The notes under the pieces are model-generated. The model was given only the letters and a program-made list of their open reading frames with translations. It was not told where the DNA came from and searched no databases. A DNA stretch of 40,394 nt from Terriglobia bacterium (GTDB taxonomy: Bacteria > Acidobacteriota > Terriglobia > Acidiferrales > UBA7541): assembly GCA_020072805.1 (NCBI GenBank), contig JAIQGC010000050.1:1-40394 (forward strand), given 5' to 3'. Every line of letters starts with the position of its first letter. Within the stretch, counting starts at the first letter, position 1. A program made the translations under genes and the position numbers. Positions 26,066-33,645 of the stretch are shown here, in pieces.

Positions 26066-26416
26066 ATGAGTTATCCCATTATCGTGAAAGATGAATGGCA
26101 AGAGTTACCCGATGAAAGACCGGGCGACCCCTTCTTCGCCTCGTTGTTTGACGAAAAGAAGGAGGAACTTCGAAGCCGAGTCGCAGCCGAGCACCCGGAA
26201 AAGCCAGACTGGCGTTTCACCTATGAAGTTCACGGCCCATGCACAGTAACCAGGAGTTTTGATGGAACGGGCCTAGTGTTCATTTTCGGCACGCCAAGGG
26301 GTTCGAGCGACCGCGTTGGAAAGTTTAAGGTTGTCTTGCGCAGCAATGACTTCGAGCCGCAGACGCTGGAGTTCAGTTCGAGCCTGCAAAACTTGCGTCC
26401 CGTCCAGTCGGCCTAA
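26066..26416 (+). CDS. Hypothetical protein, 116 aa
   Basis: I do not recognise this protein. It is charged and has no membrane segment or signal, with a likely beta-rich C-terminal half (WRFTYEVHGPCTVTRSFDGTGLVFIFGTP). AAGGAG lies about 8 nt before the ATG, so it is a real gene. It opens a small accessory cluster with lower GC that continues with two toxin-antitoxin pairs. Confidence 0.65.
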   Translation: MSYPIIVKDEWQELPDERPGDPFFASLFDEKKEELRSRVAAEHPEKPDWRFTYEVHGPCTVTRSFDGTGLVFIFGTPRGSSDRVGKFKVVLRSNDFEPQTLEFSSSLQNLRPVQSA

Positions 26417-26494
26417 TTCCGCGGCACCAGAACTGGCGCTGCACGGCAAACTTCGGATTGCCTGGGGGCGGTTTTTCCCTTACAGTGGAGCCGT

Positions 26495-26719
26495 ATGAGT
26501 TATTCGGACATCATCACCCTGGAGCCTGGGAAACGCAGCGGAAAGCCGTGCATCCGCGGTCTGCGCATCACCGTCTATGACGTCCTGGAATATCTCGCAA
26601 GCGGCATGACCCACCAGGACATCTTGCGGGATTTCCCCTATTTGACGGAGCAGGATATCCGCGCCTGTCTCGCCTTCGCGGCTGACCGCGAACGCAAATG
26701 GGAAATGCTAAAAGCGTGA
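26495..26719 (+). CDS. DUF433 protein, VapB45-like antitoxin
   Basis: 74 residues, typical of DUF433: DIITLEPGKRSGKPCIRGLRITVYDVLEYLASGMTHQDILRDFPYLTEQDIRACLAFAADRE. The GKPCIRGLRITVYDV and TEQDIRACLAFAADRE segments are the family hallmarks. DUF433 proteins are small winged-helix-like antitoxins, commonly paired with a DUF5615 toxin. Here the stop overlaps the start of exactly such a gene (GTGA), showing coupled translation. Confidence 0.9.
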   Translation: MSYSDIITLEPGKRSGKPCIRGLRITVYDVLEYLASGMTHQDILRDFPYLTEQDIRACLAFAADRERKWEMLKA

Positions 26720-27066
26720 AGCTTCTCCTCGACGAAAATCTTTCTGTTCGCCTGGTTGATGTGTTGGCCGATCTTTATCCAGGCGCGGTCCATGTTCATC
26801 ACTGCGGATTAGGCAGCGCGGACGACGGGGTGATCTGGGATTACGCTAGGATTAACAATTTCACCATCGTATCCAAGGACTCTGACTTTCAGGAGCGTAG
26901 TGTTCTCTCCGGCGCCCCGCCCAAAATCATTTGGCTCCGGGTGAGCAATTCCACTACCTCCGAAATCGAAAAACTACTGCGAGCCGCCTTCCCGCTAATA
27001 ATACGCTTCATCCAGCAAGATGAAGAATCCTGTCTGATCTTGGGACACCGGGAGAGCAATCCGTAG
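26716..27066 (+). CDS. DUF5615 PIN-like protein, VapC45-like toxin
   Basis: 116 residues. It starts at a GTG overlapping the DUF433 stop and begins KLLLDENLSVRLVDVLADLYPG, the standard DUF5615 N-terminus with its acidic LLLDEN. SKDSDFQERS supplies the second acidic cluster. PIN-like folds are usually Mg-dependent RNases. An ATG 18 nt upstream (26698) would add six residues inside the antitoxin gene and is not needed. It is the toxin partner of the preceding DUF433 gene. Confidence 0.87.
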   Translation: MKLLLDENLSVRLVDVLADLYPGAVHVHHCGLGSADDGVIWDYARINNFTIVSKDSDFQERSVLSGAPPKIIWLRVSNSTTSEIEKLLRAAFPLIIRFIQQDEESCLILGHRESNP

Positions 27067-27070
27067 GCGC

Positions 27071-27265
27071 GTGGTCCTCCGTAATCTGGATTTGCTCCAG
27101 GCCACCGGCCTGCAAGACTTGGCCGCGGTCCCCGGCAACCATCTGGAGGCTTTAAAGGGCGATCGCCGGGGACAGCACAGCATTCGCATCAACGACCAGT
27201 GGCGCATCTGCTTTGTTTGGCGCGTATGCGATGCCTGCGACGTCGAGATCGTGGACTACCACTAG
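27071..27265 (+). CDS. higB: HigB-type RelE-superfamily toxin, short at the N-terminus
   Basis: 64 residues from a GTG at 27071. The core matches HigB: VPGNHLEALKGDRRGQHSIRINDQWRICFVW and the ending DVEIVDYH. HigB cleaves mRNA on the ribosome. Full-length HigB is about 90 residues; here some 25 N-terminal residues are missing. The frame is open upstream only to a TGA at 27035, with no start, and overlaps the end of the DUF5615 gene. Active-site residues in the C-terminal half are kept, but the missing first helices may make it inactive or weaken it. It precedes higA by 9 bp, as is normal for this pair. Confidence 0.75.
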   Translation: MVLRNLDLLQATGLQDLAAVPGNHLEALKGDRRGQHSIRINDQWRICFVWRVCDACDVEIVDYH

Positions 27266-27274
27266 GAGCGCAAG

Positions 27275-27583
27275 ATGGCAAAAAAACTGAAGCCGGTGCA
27301 TCCCGGAGAAATTCTCCGCGAGGAGTTCATGCCCCCTCTCGGCCTGAGCATGAACAAAATGGCCATGGACCTGCGTGTCCCGGTCACGCGCATCGCCGAA
27401 ATCTGCCACGAACGCCGCGGCATTACCGCCGGCACGGCCCTGCGCCTAGCCCGCTATCTGAACACTTCCCCCGCGTTCTGGCTCAACCTGCAATCCCGCT
27501 ACGACCTGGAAGTCGCCGAAGACCGAGATTCCGCCCGCATCGCCCGCGATGTGCAGCCCCTGGAAGCGGCCCCCTCGCGTTAA
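27275..27583 (+). CDS. higA: HigA-type XRE-family antitoxin
   Basis: 102 residues with the family start KKLKPVHPGEILREEFMPPLGLSMNKMAMDL and a helix-turn-helix near 25-50 (RVPVTRIAEICHERRGIT), ending with TSPAFWLNLQSRYDLEVAE. HigA antitoxins neutralise HigB and repress their own operon. The gene follows the short higB by 9 bp with GGAG just upstream. It looks intact. Confidence 0.95.
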   Translation: MAKKLKPVHPGEILREEFMPPLGLSMNKMAMDLRVPVTRIAEICHERRGITAGTALRLARYLNTSPAFWLNLQSRYDLEVAEDRDSARIARDVQPLEAAPSR

Positions 27584-27610
27584 ATGAAATCGGCTCTTGT
27601 CTTTGATTCT

Positions 27611-27665
27611 GTAGAGGCCGGGCGGAATTCATCCCGACTCGGTCGGGAGCCCGGCTTCTCTCTAC
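27611..27665. repeat. Nested hairpin downstream of higA
   Basis: Three nested inverted repeats: GTAGAG/CTCTAC, GCCGGGC (27617-27623)/GCCCGGC (27649-27655), and CCCGAC/GTCGGG around a TCG loop (27633-27647). It is followed by a pyrimidine-rich stretch and not a clean T-run, so it may be a weak terminator or a mobile palindromic unit. The remaining sequence to 27950 is more A/T-rich around 27735-27770 and holds no gene I can defend. Confidence 0.5.
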
Positions 27666-27950
27666 TTCCTTTCAACTGTCAACTTTTAACCTTCATCTCT
27701 TGACCCTTCCTGCCGCAAGCGGCCCCTGTTTCCTTGCTTCGTATAGATATTTATATGGTTAATAATGGATTCGAGGTGACTCTCTTCGCATCCTGTTTCT
27801 TTGGTTTCGCGGGCCGTAGAATATCCCCGTAACGCTGAAATCGGACGGAAGAGATGGCGCGCCGGCGCTCGCTCCTGCCTTCGCGGCGCAGGACTTGGAG
27901 CTGGGTTCCGTTCCTTCGATTCCGCCGGGTTGGCAGGGAGGAAACCAGAA

Positions 27951-28661
27951 ATGCAAATGAGCAGGCTTTCCATGGCAGCCCTCGCCCTATTGGCGATTCC
28001 GTTCGCGGTCTCTCCCGGCCCGGGCGGCGGCGCGGTCTCCGGAAAAATCACCTTCACCGGCGTTCTTCCCAAAGCAAAGCCCATTGACATGTCCAAGGAG
28101 GCGGAATGCGTCAAGATGCACCCCAAGGGGCTCCTGACTGAAGACGCCGTTACCGGTCCCGGTAACGCCCTGCAAAATGTCGTCGTCTACATTTCCTCCG
28201 GTGTGGCGGATTCCTCCCTGGCGCCCGCCCCTGCCGTTAACTTCGATCAGAAGGGTTGCCATTACACCACCCATGTCCTCGCGGTTCGTGCGGGGGAGGA
28301 AATATCCATCTCCAACAGCGACCCTCTGTCCCACAACATTCACCCTCTCGCCAAAATCAATCGCGAATGGAACAGGATTCAGTTGCCGCATACTCCCCCG
28401 TTTTCCTACGCCTATGAAAACGAGGAGTTCATCCCCATCAAGTGCAATATTCACCCCTGGATGAAAGCCTATTTCGCCGTTCTGAAGACCAGCCACTTTG
28501 CCGTTACAGCAGCTGATGGTCTCTTCACGCTGCCTGGCCTTCCCCCCGGCAAATACACCCTCACCGCCTGGCATGAATCCTTCGGCACGCAAACCCAGGA
28601 AATCACCATCACCGACGCGCAAACTCAAACCGCCAATTTCACTTTCAAGGCGGCTCCCTGA
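27951..28661 (+). CDS. Exported cupredoxin-like protein with carboxypeptidase-regulatory-like tail
   Basis: 236 residues. A signal peptide (SRLSMAALALLAIPFAVS) is followed by a beta-sandwich with a likely type-1 copper site: H128 (SHNIH) and C165-x2-H168-x2-M171 in KCNIHPWMKAYF. The last 60 residues (FTLPGLPPGKYTLTAWHESFG) resemble a carboxypeptidase-regulatory/transthyretin-like domain. Such proteins are annotated as plastocyanin-like or methylamine-utilisation-like and probably carry electrons in the periplasm; partners are unknown. AGGGAGGAAA lies just before the ATG at 27951; the longer open frame from 27801 is not coding-like. Confidence 0.85.
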   Translation: MQMSRLSMAALALLAIPFAVSPGPGGGAVSGKITFTGVLPKAKPIDMSKEAECVKMHPKGLLTEDAVTGPGNALQNVVVYISSGVADSSLAPAPAVNFDQKGCHYTTHVLAVRAGEEISISNSDPLSHNIHPLAKINREWNRIQLPHTPPFSYAYENEEFIPIKCNIHPWMKAYFAVLKTSHFAVTAADGLFTLPGLPPGKYTLTAWHESFGTQTQEITITDAQTQTANFTFKAAP

Positions 28662-28695
28662 TGCGCAACCACTTGTAAAAAGAAGTCCTCCTGCC

Positions 28696-29310
28696 CTATT
28701 CCACCCGGCAATAGCACGAGAGAAACTGCTGCGTGGTCCCGAACGGCGTCTGATGCGTCTCCTTCGAGCTTTCCACCAGCCGGAAACGCGCCCCAAACTC
28801 CGCGTGCAGCGCCTTCGCGTCATATCTCATCACGTCCAGACCGCTGCACTTCACCGGACCCTCCGGCCCGAACGTGCTGACGATCACGTGCCCGCCGCGC
28901 TTCATCGCTCGCAGAACCTGCCGCACATAAGCCGCCCGCTGCTCCGGCGCGGTCAGAAAATGAAACACGGCGCGGTCGTGCCACACGTCGTAAGACTGCG
29001 CCGGCAGCGCCACTTCAGTCACATCCCCGGCGAGCCACAGCACGCCCTCGCCGGCGGCCCCCAGTCTTTTCCGAGCCACATCCAGCGCCGCCTGCGAAAT
29101 ATCCAGCACGGTCAAATTCTTGTAGCCGCGCTCCAGCAAATCATCCACCAGCGTGGACGCTCCGCCGCCCACATCAATAATCGCCGCCGTGCGTTCTGCC
29201 GCGGCCCGCTCGATCAGCGCCAGCGAAGTCTCCAGGTGCGGCCGGTACCAGCTCACCGCATCCGGTGCTTTCGTCCCGTATACGTTTTCCCAATGCGCTT
29301 TGCGGTCCAT
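28696..29310 (-). CDS. Class I SAM-dependent methyltransferase
   Basis: 204 residues. Motif I is IIDVGGGASTLVDDLLERGY (about 46-65), with LTVLDISQAAL, GDVTEV and YDVWHDRAVFHFL as the following SAM-binding strands. The N-terminal DRKAHWENVYGTKAPDAVSWYRPH is a pattern found in small stand-alone methyltransferases. The substrate cannot be told. The ATG at 29310 is chosen because the family alignment starts there; the upstream ATG at 29394 would add 28 unconvincing residues. It is convergent with the cupredoxin gene, 34 bp away. Confidence 0.88.
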   Translation of the reverse strand: MDRKAHWENVYGTKAPDAVSWYRPHLETSLALIERAAAERTAAIIDVGGGASTLVDDLLERGYKNLTVLDISQAALDVARKRLGAAGEGVLWLAGDVTEVALPAQSYDVWHDRAVFHFLTAPEQRAAYVRQVLRAMKRGGHVIVSTFGPEGPVKCSGLDVMRYDAKALHAEFGARFRLVESSKETHQTPFGTTQQFLSCYCRVE

Positions 29311-29499
29311 GTGTGCGCCCGCCTTTCCCGGCTCTCCAGCCGCTCTCTTGCGCTTAGAATAACAAGAATCATCTACCATGGAAGTTTCCGCCACTCCCTC
29401 GCCACGAAGCGTATTCCTTCAGGTTTCATTGACTCCGCAATCCTCCTTATGTTACCCATAAGGGTCCGTGGTGGGGCTCTTTCCGGCGGTGGGACGGGG

Positions 29500-29949
29500 A
29501 TGGATTCAATCAGCAAGCATCTTGAGGTCGAATTGCAGTCGCAGGTGGAAAGCGTCAGCCTGGCCGAGGAGATGTGTATGCGCGTCGCCGAGGCCGCCGG
29601 CTTTGGCGAAGACGAGTGCTACCGCATCGGCATGTCCGTCCGCGAAGGCGTCATCAACGCCTTTCATTACGGCAACCAGGAACGCCCCGGCAAAAAAATC
29701 TATCTCTCCGTGGACATGACCCAGGAAAAGATGATTATCCGCGTGCTCGACGAGGGCCAGGGCTTCAGCCTCCAGGACGTCCCGGACCCCCTCGCCGAAG
29801 AAAACCTCCTGAGCACTTCCGGCCGCGGAATCTTCCTCATGAAGGCCTTCATGGACGAATTTGAAGTCGCCCGCGGACGCACCGGCGGTGCCGAACTGAT
29901 CATGACCAAGCGCCTCCCCAACGGCTCCTGCAACTCCACCTCGCAGTGA
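29500..29949 (+). CDS. RsbW-like ATP-binding protein (anti-sigma regulatory factor)
   Basis: 149 residues of GHKL/HATPase_c fold: N-box REGVINAFHYGN, G1 box DEGQGF, G2 box SGRGIFLMKAFMDE. RsbW-type kinases bind a sigma factor or phosphorylate a STAS antagonist. Neither partner is encoded next to it; the only STAS remnant in the window is at the left edge, 29 kb away. The ATG at 29500 is preceded by a weak GGACGGGG; a longer frame upstream is not coding-like. Confidence 0.88.
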   Translation: MDSISKHLEVELQSQVESVSLAEEMCMRVAEAAGFGEDECYRIGMSVREGVINAFHYGNQERPGKKIYLSVDMTQEKMIIRVLDEGQGFSLQDVPDPLAEENLLSTSGRGIFLMKAFMDEFEVARGRTGGAELIMTKRLPNGSCNSTSQ

Positions 29950-30176
29950 CCGTCCAGCGGCTACCAGCCGTTACTCGCTGCCCAATCGCCCCCTGGTGCC
30001 CAGATTATTACATTTCCCTAATCTGAATCTGGACAGACGTCCCTTTTTGAGACAGAATGGCCCCGCGTTCACGGGCTGTGCGGTTCCGTAGTCCCTCGAA
30101 GACCTACGCGAGTGGTTCTTCCCGGCTTTCGGTTCGCCTGGCACGACGCTATTCCACAGGCAGAGGAGTACCGAAG

Positions 30177-30386
30177 TTGAGCAAAGAACAGGGTGTTGTA
30201 AAGTGGTTTAACGCATCAAAGGGGTATGGCTTCATTCAACGGCAGTCCGGCGAAGATGTGTTCGTGCATTTCTCCGCCATCCAGATGGAGGGATATAAAA
30301 CTCTCTCCGAAGGACAGCCGGTGGAATTCGAAGTCAAGCAAGGTCCGAAGGGATACCAGGCGGAAAACGTAACCGCAGCCAGCTAA
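30177..30386 (+). CDS. Cold-shock domain protein (CspA family)
   Basis: 69 residues: [31 protein letters not shown] holds both RNA-binding motifs (KGYGFI and VFVHF). CSPs are RNA chaperones. No ATG is available in the right place; TTG at 30177 is the start, with GAGGAG about 8-9 nt upstream, giving [10 protein letters not shown]. The 227-bp gap before it probably contains a long 5' leader, as is common for csp genes, and includes a CAGATTA/TAATCTG inverted repeat at 30001-30025. A strong terminator follows. Confidence 0.93.
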   Translation: MSKEQGVVKWFNASKGYGFIQRQSGEDVFVHFSAIQMEGYKTLSEGQPVEFEVKQGPKGYQAENVTAAS

Positions 30387-30406
30387 CGTTTTTCCTGGAA
30401 TCGAGA

Positions 30407-30439
30407 GGCTCTCCGACCCGGTCGGAGAGCCTTTTTTTT
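30407..30439 (+). terminator. Rho-independent terminator of the csp gene
   Basis: A perfect 11-bp stem GGCTCTCCGAC/GTCGGAGAGCC with a 3-nt loop (CCG), followed by eight T residues. Confidence 0.95.
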
Positions 30440-30484
30440 GTTCCCTGCTCGCGGGCGCCGGGTTTCTGGTGCACAATTTCAATC

Positions 30485-31615
30485 GTGGAGAAAAGCTTAG
30501 AAAGCGAATGGATCCGGAAGCGCGCGCGGCGTCTGGGGTTCGAGCTGTGCGGAGTGGCGCCGGCGGAGAAATTTCCGGAGCTGGACGGATTTGCGGACTG
30601 GCTGGCGCGGGGATACGGCGGGGAGATGCGCTATCTGGGGGATGCGCGGCGGGCGGATTTGCAGAGCGTGCTGCCCGGCGCAAAGAGTGTGATCGTCTGC
30701 GCGCTCAACTACAATACGCCGCTGCCCCATTCGACGCAGGCATTCGCGGAGGGCGCGGAGAACGAGCCGCGGGGATGGATTTCGCGCTATGCCTGGGGCC
30801 AGGATTATCATGCGGTGATCGGCGCGAAACTGGAGGAGCTTTGCGGGGCGCTGCGCGAGCGATTCGCCGCGCCGTTTGAAACCCGCTGGTATGTGGACAC
30901 CGGGCCGGTGCATGAGCGGGCGCTGGCGCACCATGCCGGACTGGGGTGGATCGGCAAGAACACGCTGCTGCTCAATGAAGAGGTAGGCTCCTATTTTTTC
31001 CTGGGCGTAATCCTGACCACGCTGGAATTGGCGCCGAGCCTGGAGGGGGAGGCGCCGCCGCCCGACCTGTGCGGCAATTGCCGGCTGTGTCTGGATGCCT
31101 GCCCGACCGGGGCGCTGACCGAGGCTTACGTCATGGACGCGCGCCGCTGCATCTCCTATCTCACGATCGAACTGCGCGGAGCCATTCCCGAGGAACTGCG
31201 CGCGCCGATGGGACGCCATGTGTTTGGCTGTGATATCTGCCAGGACGTTTGTCCGTACAACCGCCGCGCGCCGGTGGATGCGCTCCCGGCATTTGCGCCG
31301 CGCAGTTGGCCGAAGAAGAGCCTGCCCGCGGCAGCGCCGGACGAATCGCTTTTCCTGCCCCGGCTGGAATGGCTGGCGTCGCTCAGCGAGGAAGAGTTTC
31401 GGGAACTCTTTCGCGGGAGCCCGATTCGGCGGAGCAAGTGGCGCGGCCTGCTGCGCAATGTAGGCAATGCGCTGGGCAATGCGGGCGCGCAGGCGGATGA
31501 GGAGACGCGGGCGCGCATCCGGGCGCGGCTGGAGATGCTGGCGCAGTCCGGGGAAGAGCTGGTCGCGGACAGCGCGCGGTGGGCGCTGGGACGTTTGGGC
31601 GATATGTCGAGCTGA
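30485..31615 (+). CDS. queG: Epoxyqueuosine reductase QueG
   Basis: 376 residues, the family's typical length. QueG reduces epoxyqueuosine to queuosine in tRNA using cobalamin and two [4Fe-4S] clusters. Visible are the DUF1730 N-terminal region ([24 protein letters not shown]), the active-site part [26 protein letters not shown], and two ferredoxin-like cluster motifs [12 protein letters not shown] and [11 protein letters not shown]. The start is the GTG at 30485. Codons here use G-ending forms more than the left part of the window. It is 46 bp after the csp terminator, so it has its own promoter. Confidence 0.95.
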   Translation: MEKSLESEWIRKRARRLGFELCGVAPAEKFPELDGFADWLARGYGGEMRYLGDARRADLQSVLPGAKSVIVCALNYNTPLPHSTQAFAEGAENEPRGWISRYAWGQDYHAVIGAKLEELCGALRERFAAPFETRWYVDTGPVHERALAHHAGLGWIGKNTLLLNEEVGSYFFLGVILTTLELAPSLEGEAPPPDLCGNCRLCLDACPTGALTEAYVMDARRCISYLTIELRGAIPEELRAPMGRHVFGCDICQDVCPYNRRAPVDALPAFAPRSWPKKSLPAAAPDESLFLPRLEWLASLSEEEFRELFRGSPIRRSKWRGLLRNVGNALGNAGAQADEETRARIRARLEMLAQSGEELVADSARWALGRLGDMSS

Positions 31616-31674
31616 ATTTCGTGTTCGCGGCATATCCAATTCATCGCCGCGCTGCTCCCGCCCCCGGTCTGCGC

Positions 31675-31680
31675 TATAAT
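31675..31680 (+). promoter_or_regulatory. Candidate -10 box of the superoxide dismutase promoter
   Basis: A perfect TATAAT at 31675-31680, 48 bp before the ATG at 31729. No good -35 hexamer is seen at 16-18 bp upstream. Confidence 0.4.
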
Positions 31681-31728
31681 CCATGCTCGTACTGTTTCCG
31701 GCCCCTTTCCGCAAGGGAGGAGTTCCGC

Positions 31729-32484
31729 ATGGATCGTCGCGGTTTCCTGATCGGTTCCGGCATTTTAGGAGCGGGAATTCTGGGGGCGGGCGACGCCGCT
31801 GCCGGGTTGCTGCGCGCCGGAAGTTCGTGTGAATTTTCAAAAGCAGTAAATTCAGATTCGGAGGAAACACCCGTGGCTTTCGCACTACCGCCGCTGCCGT
31901 ATTCGCATGACGCACTGGAACCATACATCGACGCGCGCACCATGGAAATTCACCATGGCAAGCATCACAACGCGTATGTCACCAACCTGAACAAGGCCCT
32001 CGAAGGGCACGCCGATTTGCAGGCGAAATCGCTGGAAGACCTGCTCAAGGGCCTGGAGACGCTGCCGGAATCCATTCGCACCGCCGTGCGCAACAATGGC
32101 GGCGGGCATTGGAATCATTCGCTATTCTGGGCCCTGATGAAGAAGGGCGGCGGAGGAGAACCCAAGGGGGATCTGGCCGCGGGCATCAACGCGAGCTTTG
32201 GCTCGTTCGCCGGGTTTCAGGAAAAATTCTCGGCGGCGGGGATGGGCCGCTTCGGCTCCGGCTGGGCCTGGCTGCTGGCGAAGGACGGGAAGCTGGTGAT
32301 TGATTCCACGCCGAACCAGGACACGCCGCTCCTGCTGGGAGCCAAGGCGGTTCTCGGGCTGGACGTCTGGGAACACGCCTACTACCTGAAATACCAGAAC
32401 CTGCGCGGCGATTACATCAAGGCGTGGTGGAACGTGGTCAATTGGGACGCGGCCGCCAATCTGTTTGCCGCGGCCAGGAAATAA
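31729..32484 (+). CDS. Fe/Mn superoxide dismutase with Tat-type signal and a probable internal start
   Basis: 251 residues from the ATG at 31729, preceded by AAGGGAGG. The first 25 residues are a twin-arginine signal ([19 protein letters not shown]). The dismutase proper starts at residue 49 ([20 protein letters not shown]) and has all four metal ligands: H75, H130 (GGGHWNH), D212 and H216 (DVWEH). GGGHW and NQDTP favour manganese or cambialistic use. The enzyme converts superoxide to oxygen and peroxide. Codon 49 is a GTG with an excellent ribosome site, so a second, signal-less protein of 203 residues is probably made as well. No sodA/sodB distinction can be made safely. Confidence 0.93.
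   Translation: MDRRGFLIGSGILGAGILGAGDAAAGLLRAGSSCEFSKAVNSDSEETPVAFALPPLPYSHDALEPYIDARTMEIHHGKHHNAYVTNLNKALEGHADLQAKSLEDLLKGLETLPESIRTAVRNNGGGHWNHSLFWALMKKGGGGEPKGDLAAGINASFGSFAGFQEKFSAAGMGRFGSGWAWLLAKDGKLVIDSTPNQDTPLLLGAKAVLGLDVWEHAYYLKYQNLRGDYIKAWWNVVNWDAAANLFAAARK
31860..31875 (+). promoter_or_regulatory. Internal ribosome binding site and GTG start inside the superoxide dismutase gene
   Basis: GGAGG (31860-31864) lies 8 nt before an in-frame GTG (31873-31875), codon 49 of the long form. Translation from here gives the usual cytosolic N-terminus [10 protein letters not shown] without the Tat signal. Confidence 0.65.
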
Positions 32485-32513
32485 GCCCGGACAATCCGGT
32501 ACGGAATGCAAAA

Positions 32514-32544
32514 CGGCCCTTCGCTGCACTCGAGCGAAGGGCCG
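32514..32544. terminator. Hairpin between convergent superoxide dismutase and LuxR-type genes
   Basis: A perfect 12-bp stem CGGCCCTTCGCT/AGCGAAGGGCCG with a 7-nt loop. On the reverse strand it is followed by TTTT, on the forward strand by a T-rich stretch, so it can serve both genes. Confidence 0.75.
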
Positions 32545-32572
32545 AAGTTCTTTCAGGGGGCCGCGGAAGCGC

Positions 32573-33211
32573 TTAAGCCGACAAGCGGCGCTTGGGCAGG
32601 GAGACAATCTCCGCGCTGCGGTCCTTGCGCAGGGCGCTGGGAGCGGGAACGGCCACGCCGCGGGATTCGCGAGTGGCCTTGGAACTGTCCACGACGGCGG
32701 CGCCGGAGACCGGGCGGGGATCGAGATAACCGCGGGATGCGGCGCGTACGAGCTCCATGCGTCCACGCACTTTGAATTTAGCGAGCAGGGAAGAGACGTG
32801 GAATTTCACGGTGCGCTCGGAGACGTTGAGCAGGGAACCGATTTCCTTATTGGCCAGGCTACGCAGAACGCCGTCGAGGACTTCCTGCTCGCGGCGGCTC
32901 AATTGAACGGGAGTGGGCACGGAGCGGCCCGCGCGCAGCAGATTTTCGGCCTTCTCGACGATTCCGCCGAGGAGACGGCTTTCCGCCTCGACCATCACCA
33001 CATAATCTTCCGGCGTCTGTCCGCGAACCAGGCAGTGCATGGCCAGCAGGCCGGCGGCATGGTCCACGGGCAGGTTCCCGGTGTGATCGGCGGGGACATG
33101 AAAGTGGGAGACGCCCGTGCGTTTTTCGTAGAAGAAGAAGGCTTCGGGCGCGGTGCGTCCTTCGTGATTCGAGGGAAATTGCAGTTTGTTCTTCTTGCGC
33201 AGATCCTTCAC
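32573..33211 (-). CDS. LuxR-family helix-turn-helix transcriptional regulator
   Basis: 212 residues. The C-terminal GerE/LuxR domain at about 104-160 (LSRREQEVLDGVLRSLANKEIGSLLNVSERTVKFHVSSLL) has the classic E-(I/V)-A-x-x-L and T-V-K-x-H-V pattern. The N-terminal 90 residues (FPSNHEGRTAPEAFFFYEKRTG, LPVDHAAGLLAMHCLVRGQ) do not match a receiver or autoinducer domain I know. It has no histidine kinase partner nearby. The GTG at 33211 is chosen because coding character and the family-like start KDLRKKNKLQF begin there; the frame is open to 33352. The target genes are unknown. Confidence 0.8.
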   Translation of the reverse strand: MKDLRKKNKLQFPSNHEGRTAPEAFFFYEKRTGVSHFHVPADHTGNLPVDHAAGLLAMHCLVRGQTPEDYVVMVEAESRLLGGIVEKAENLLRAGRSVPTPVQLSRREQEVLDGVLRSLANKEIGSLLNVSERTVKFHVSSLLAKFKVRGRMELVRAASRGYLDPRPVSGAAVVDSSKATRESRGVAVPAPSALRKDRSAEIVSLPKRRLSA

Positions 33212-33645
33212 GGGCACCTCATCGTTGAGCCGTATCGCAGGCGCAAAACTCCGGCTTCGAAGGTTTTTTTTACAGTTCCACAGGGGAGACAGCCCGCCAG
33301 GATCCCACTCGGCTGGGTAGCGATGTTTTCTTAGCGAGACGCCCCCTAGCATCCCGGCCGCGAATCCAAGCGCCCGGGGAATACGAAAGATCGAGCGCCG
33401 AAGAATGCAGCCAGTTTTGTCAGTGCAATTCCGGGTCCATTACCTTCTTCAAGATTCCTAATGAAAACAGAGGGCTTGAAGGACTGGAGTCTATCACCTG
33501 GCCTTTTAATGCGAGCAGGAATTTCCGCCTTTCCGGAAAATATTCCCTGTGGAAATCTACTGGCTTCCCAGTTCTAATATTTCCGGTACAATGCCCCGGT
33601 TTACGCGAGGAATCGCGTCTGCGGGCGATGAAAAGGAGGATGAAG

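Noticed and set aside
28498-29949. A 483-aa open frame covering the RsbW-like protein
   Set aside because: The first 334 codons are antisense to the methyltransferase and non-coding in character; only the last 149 match the HATPase fold.
29500-29949. A functional link between the STAS fragment at the left edge and the RsbW-like gene
   Set aside because: They are 29 kb apart and the STAS fragment may not even belong to this contig.
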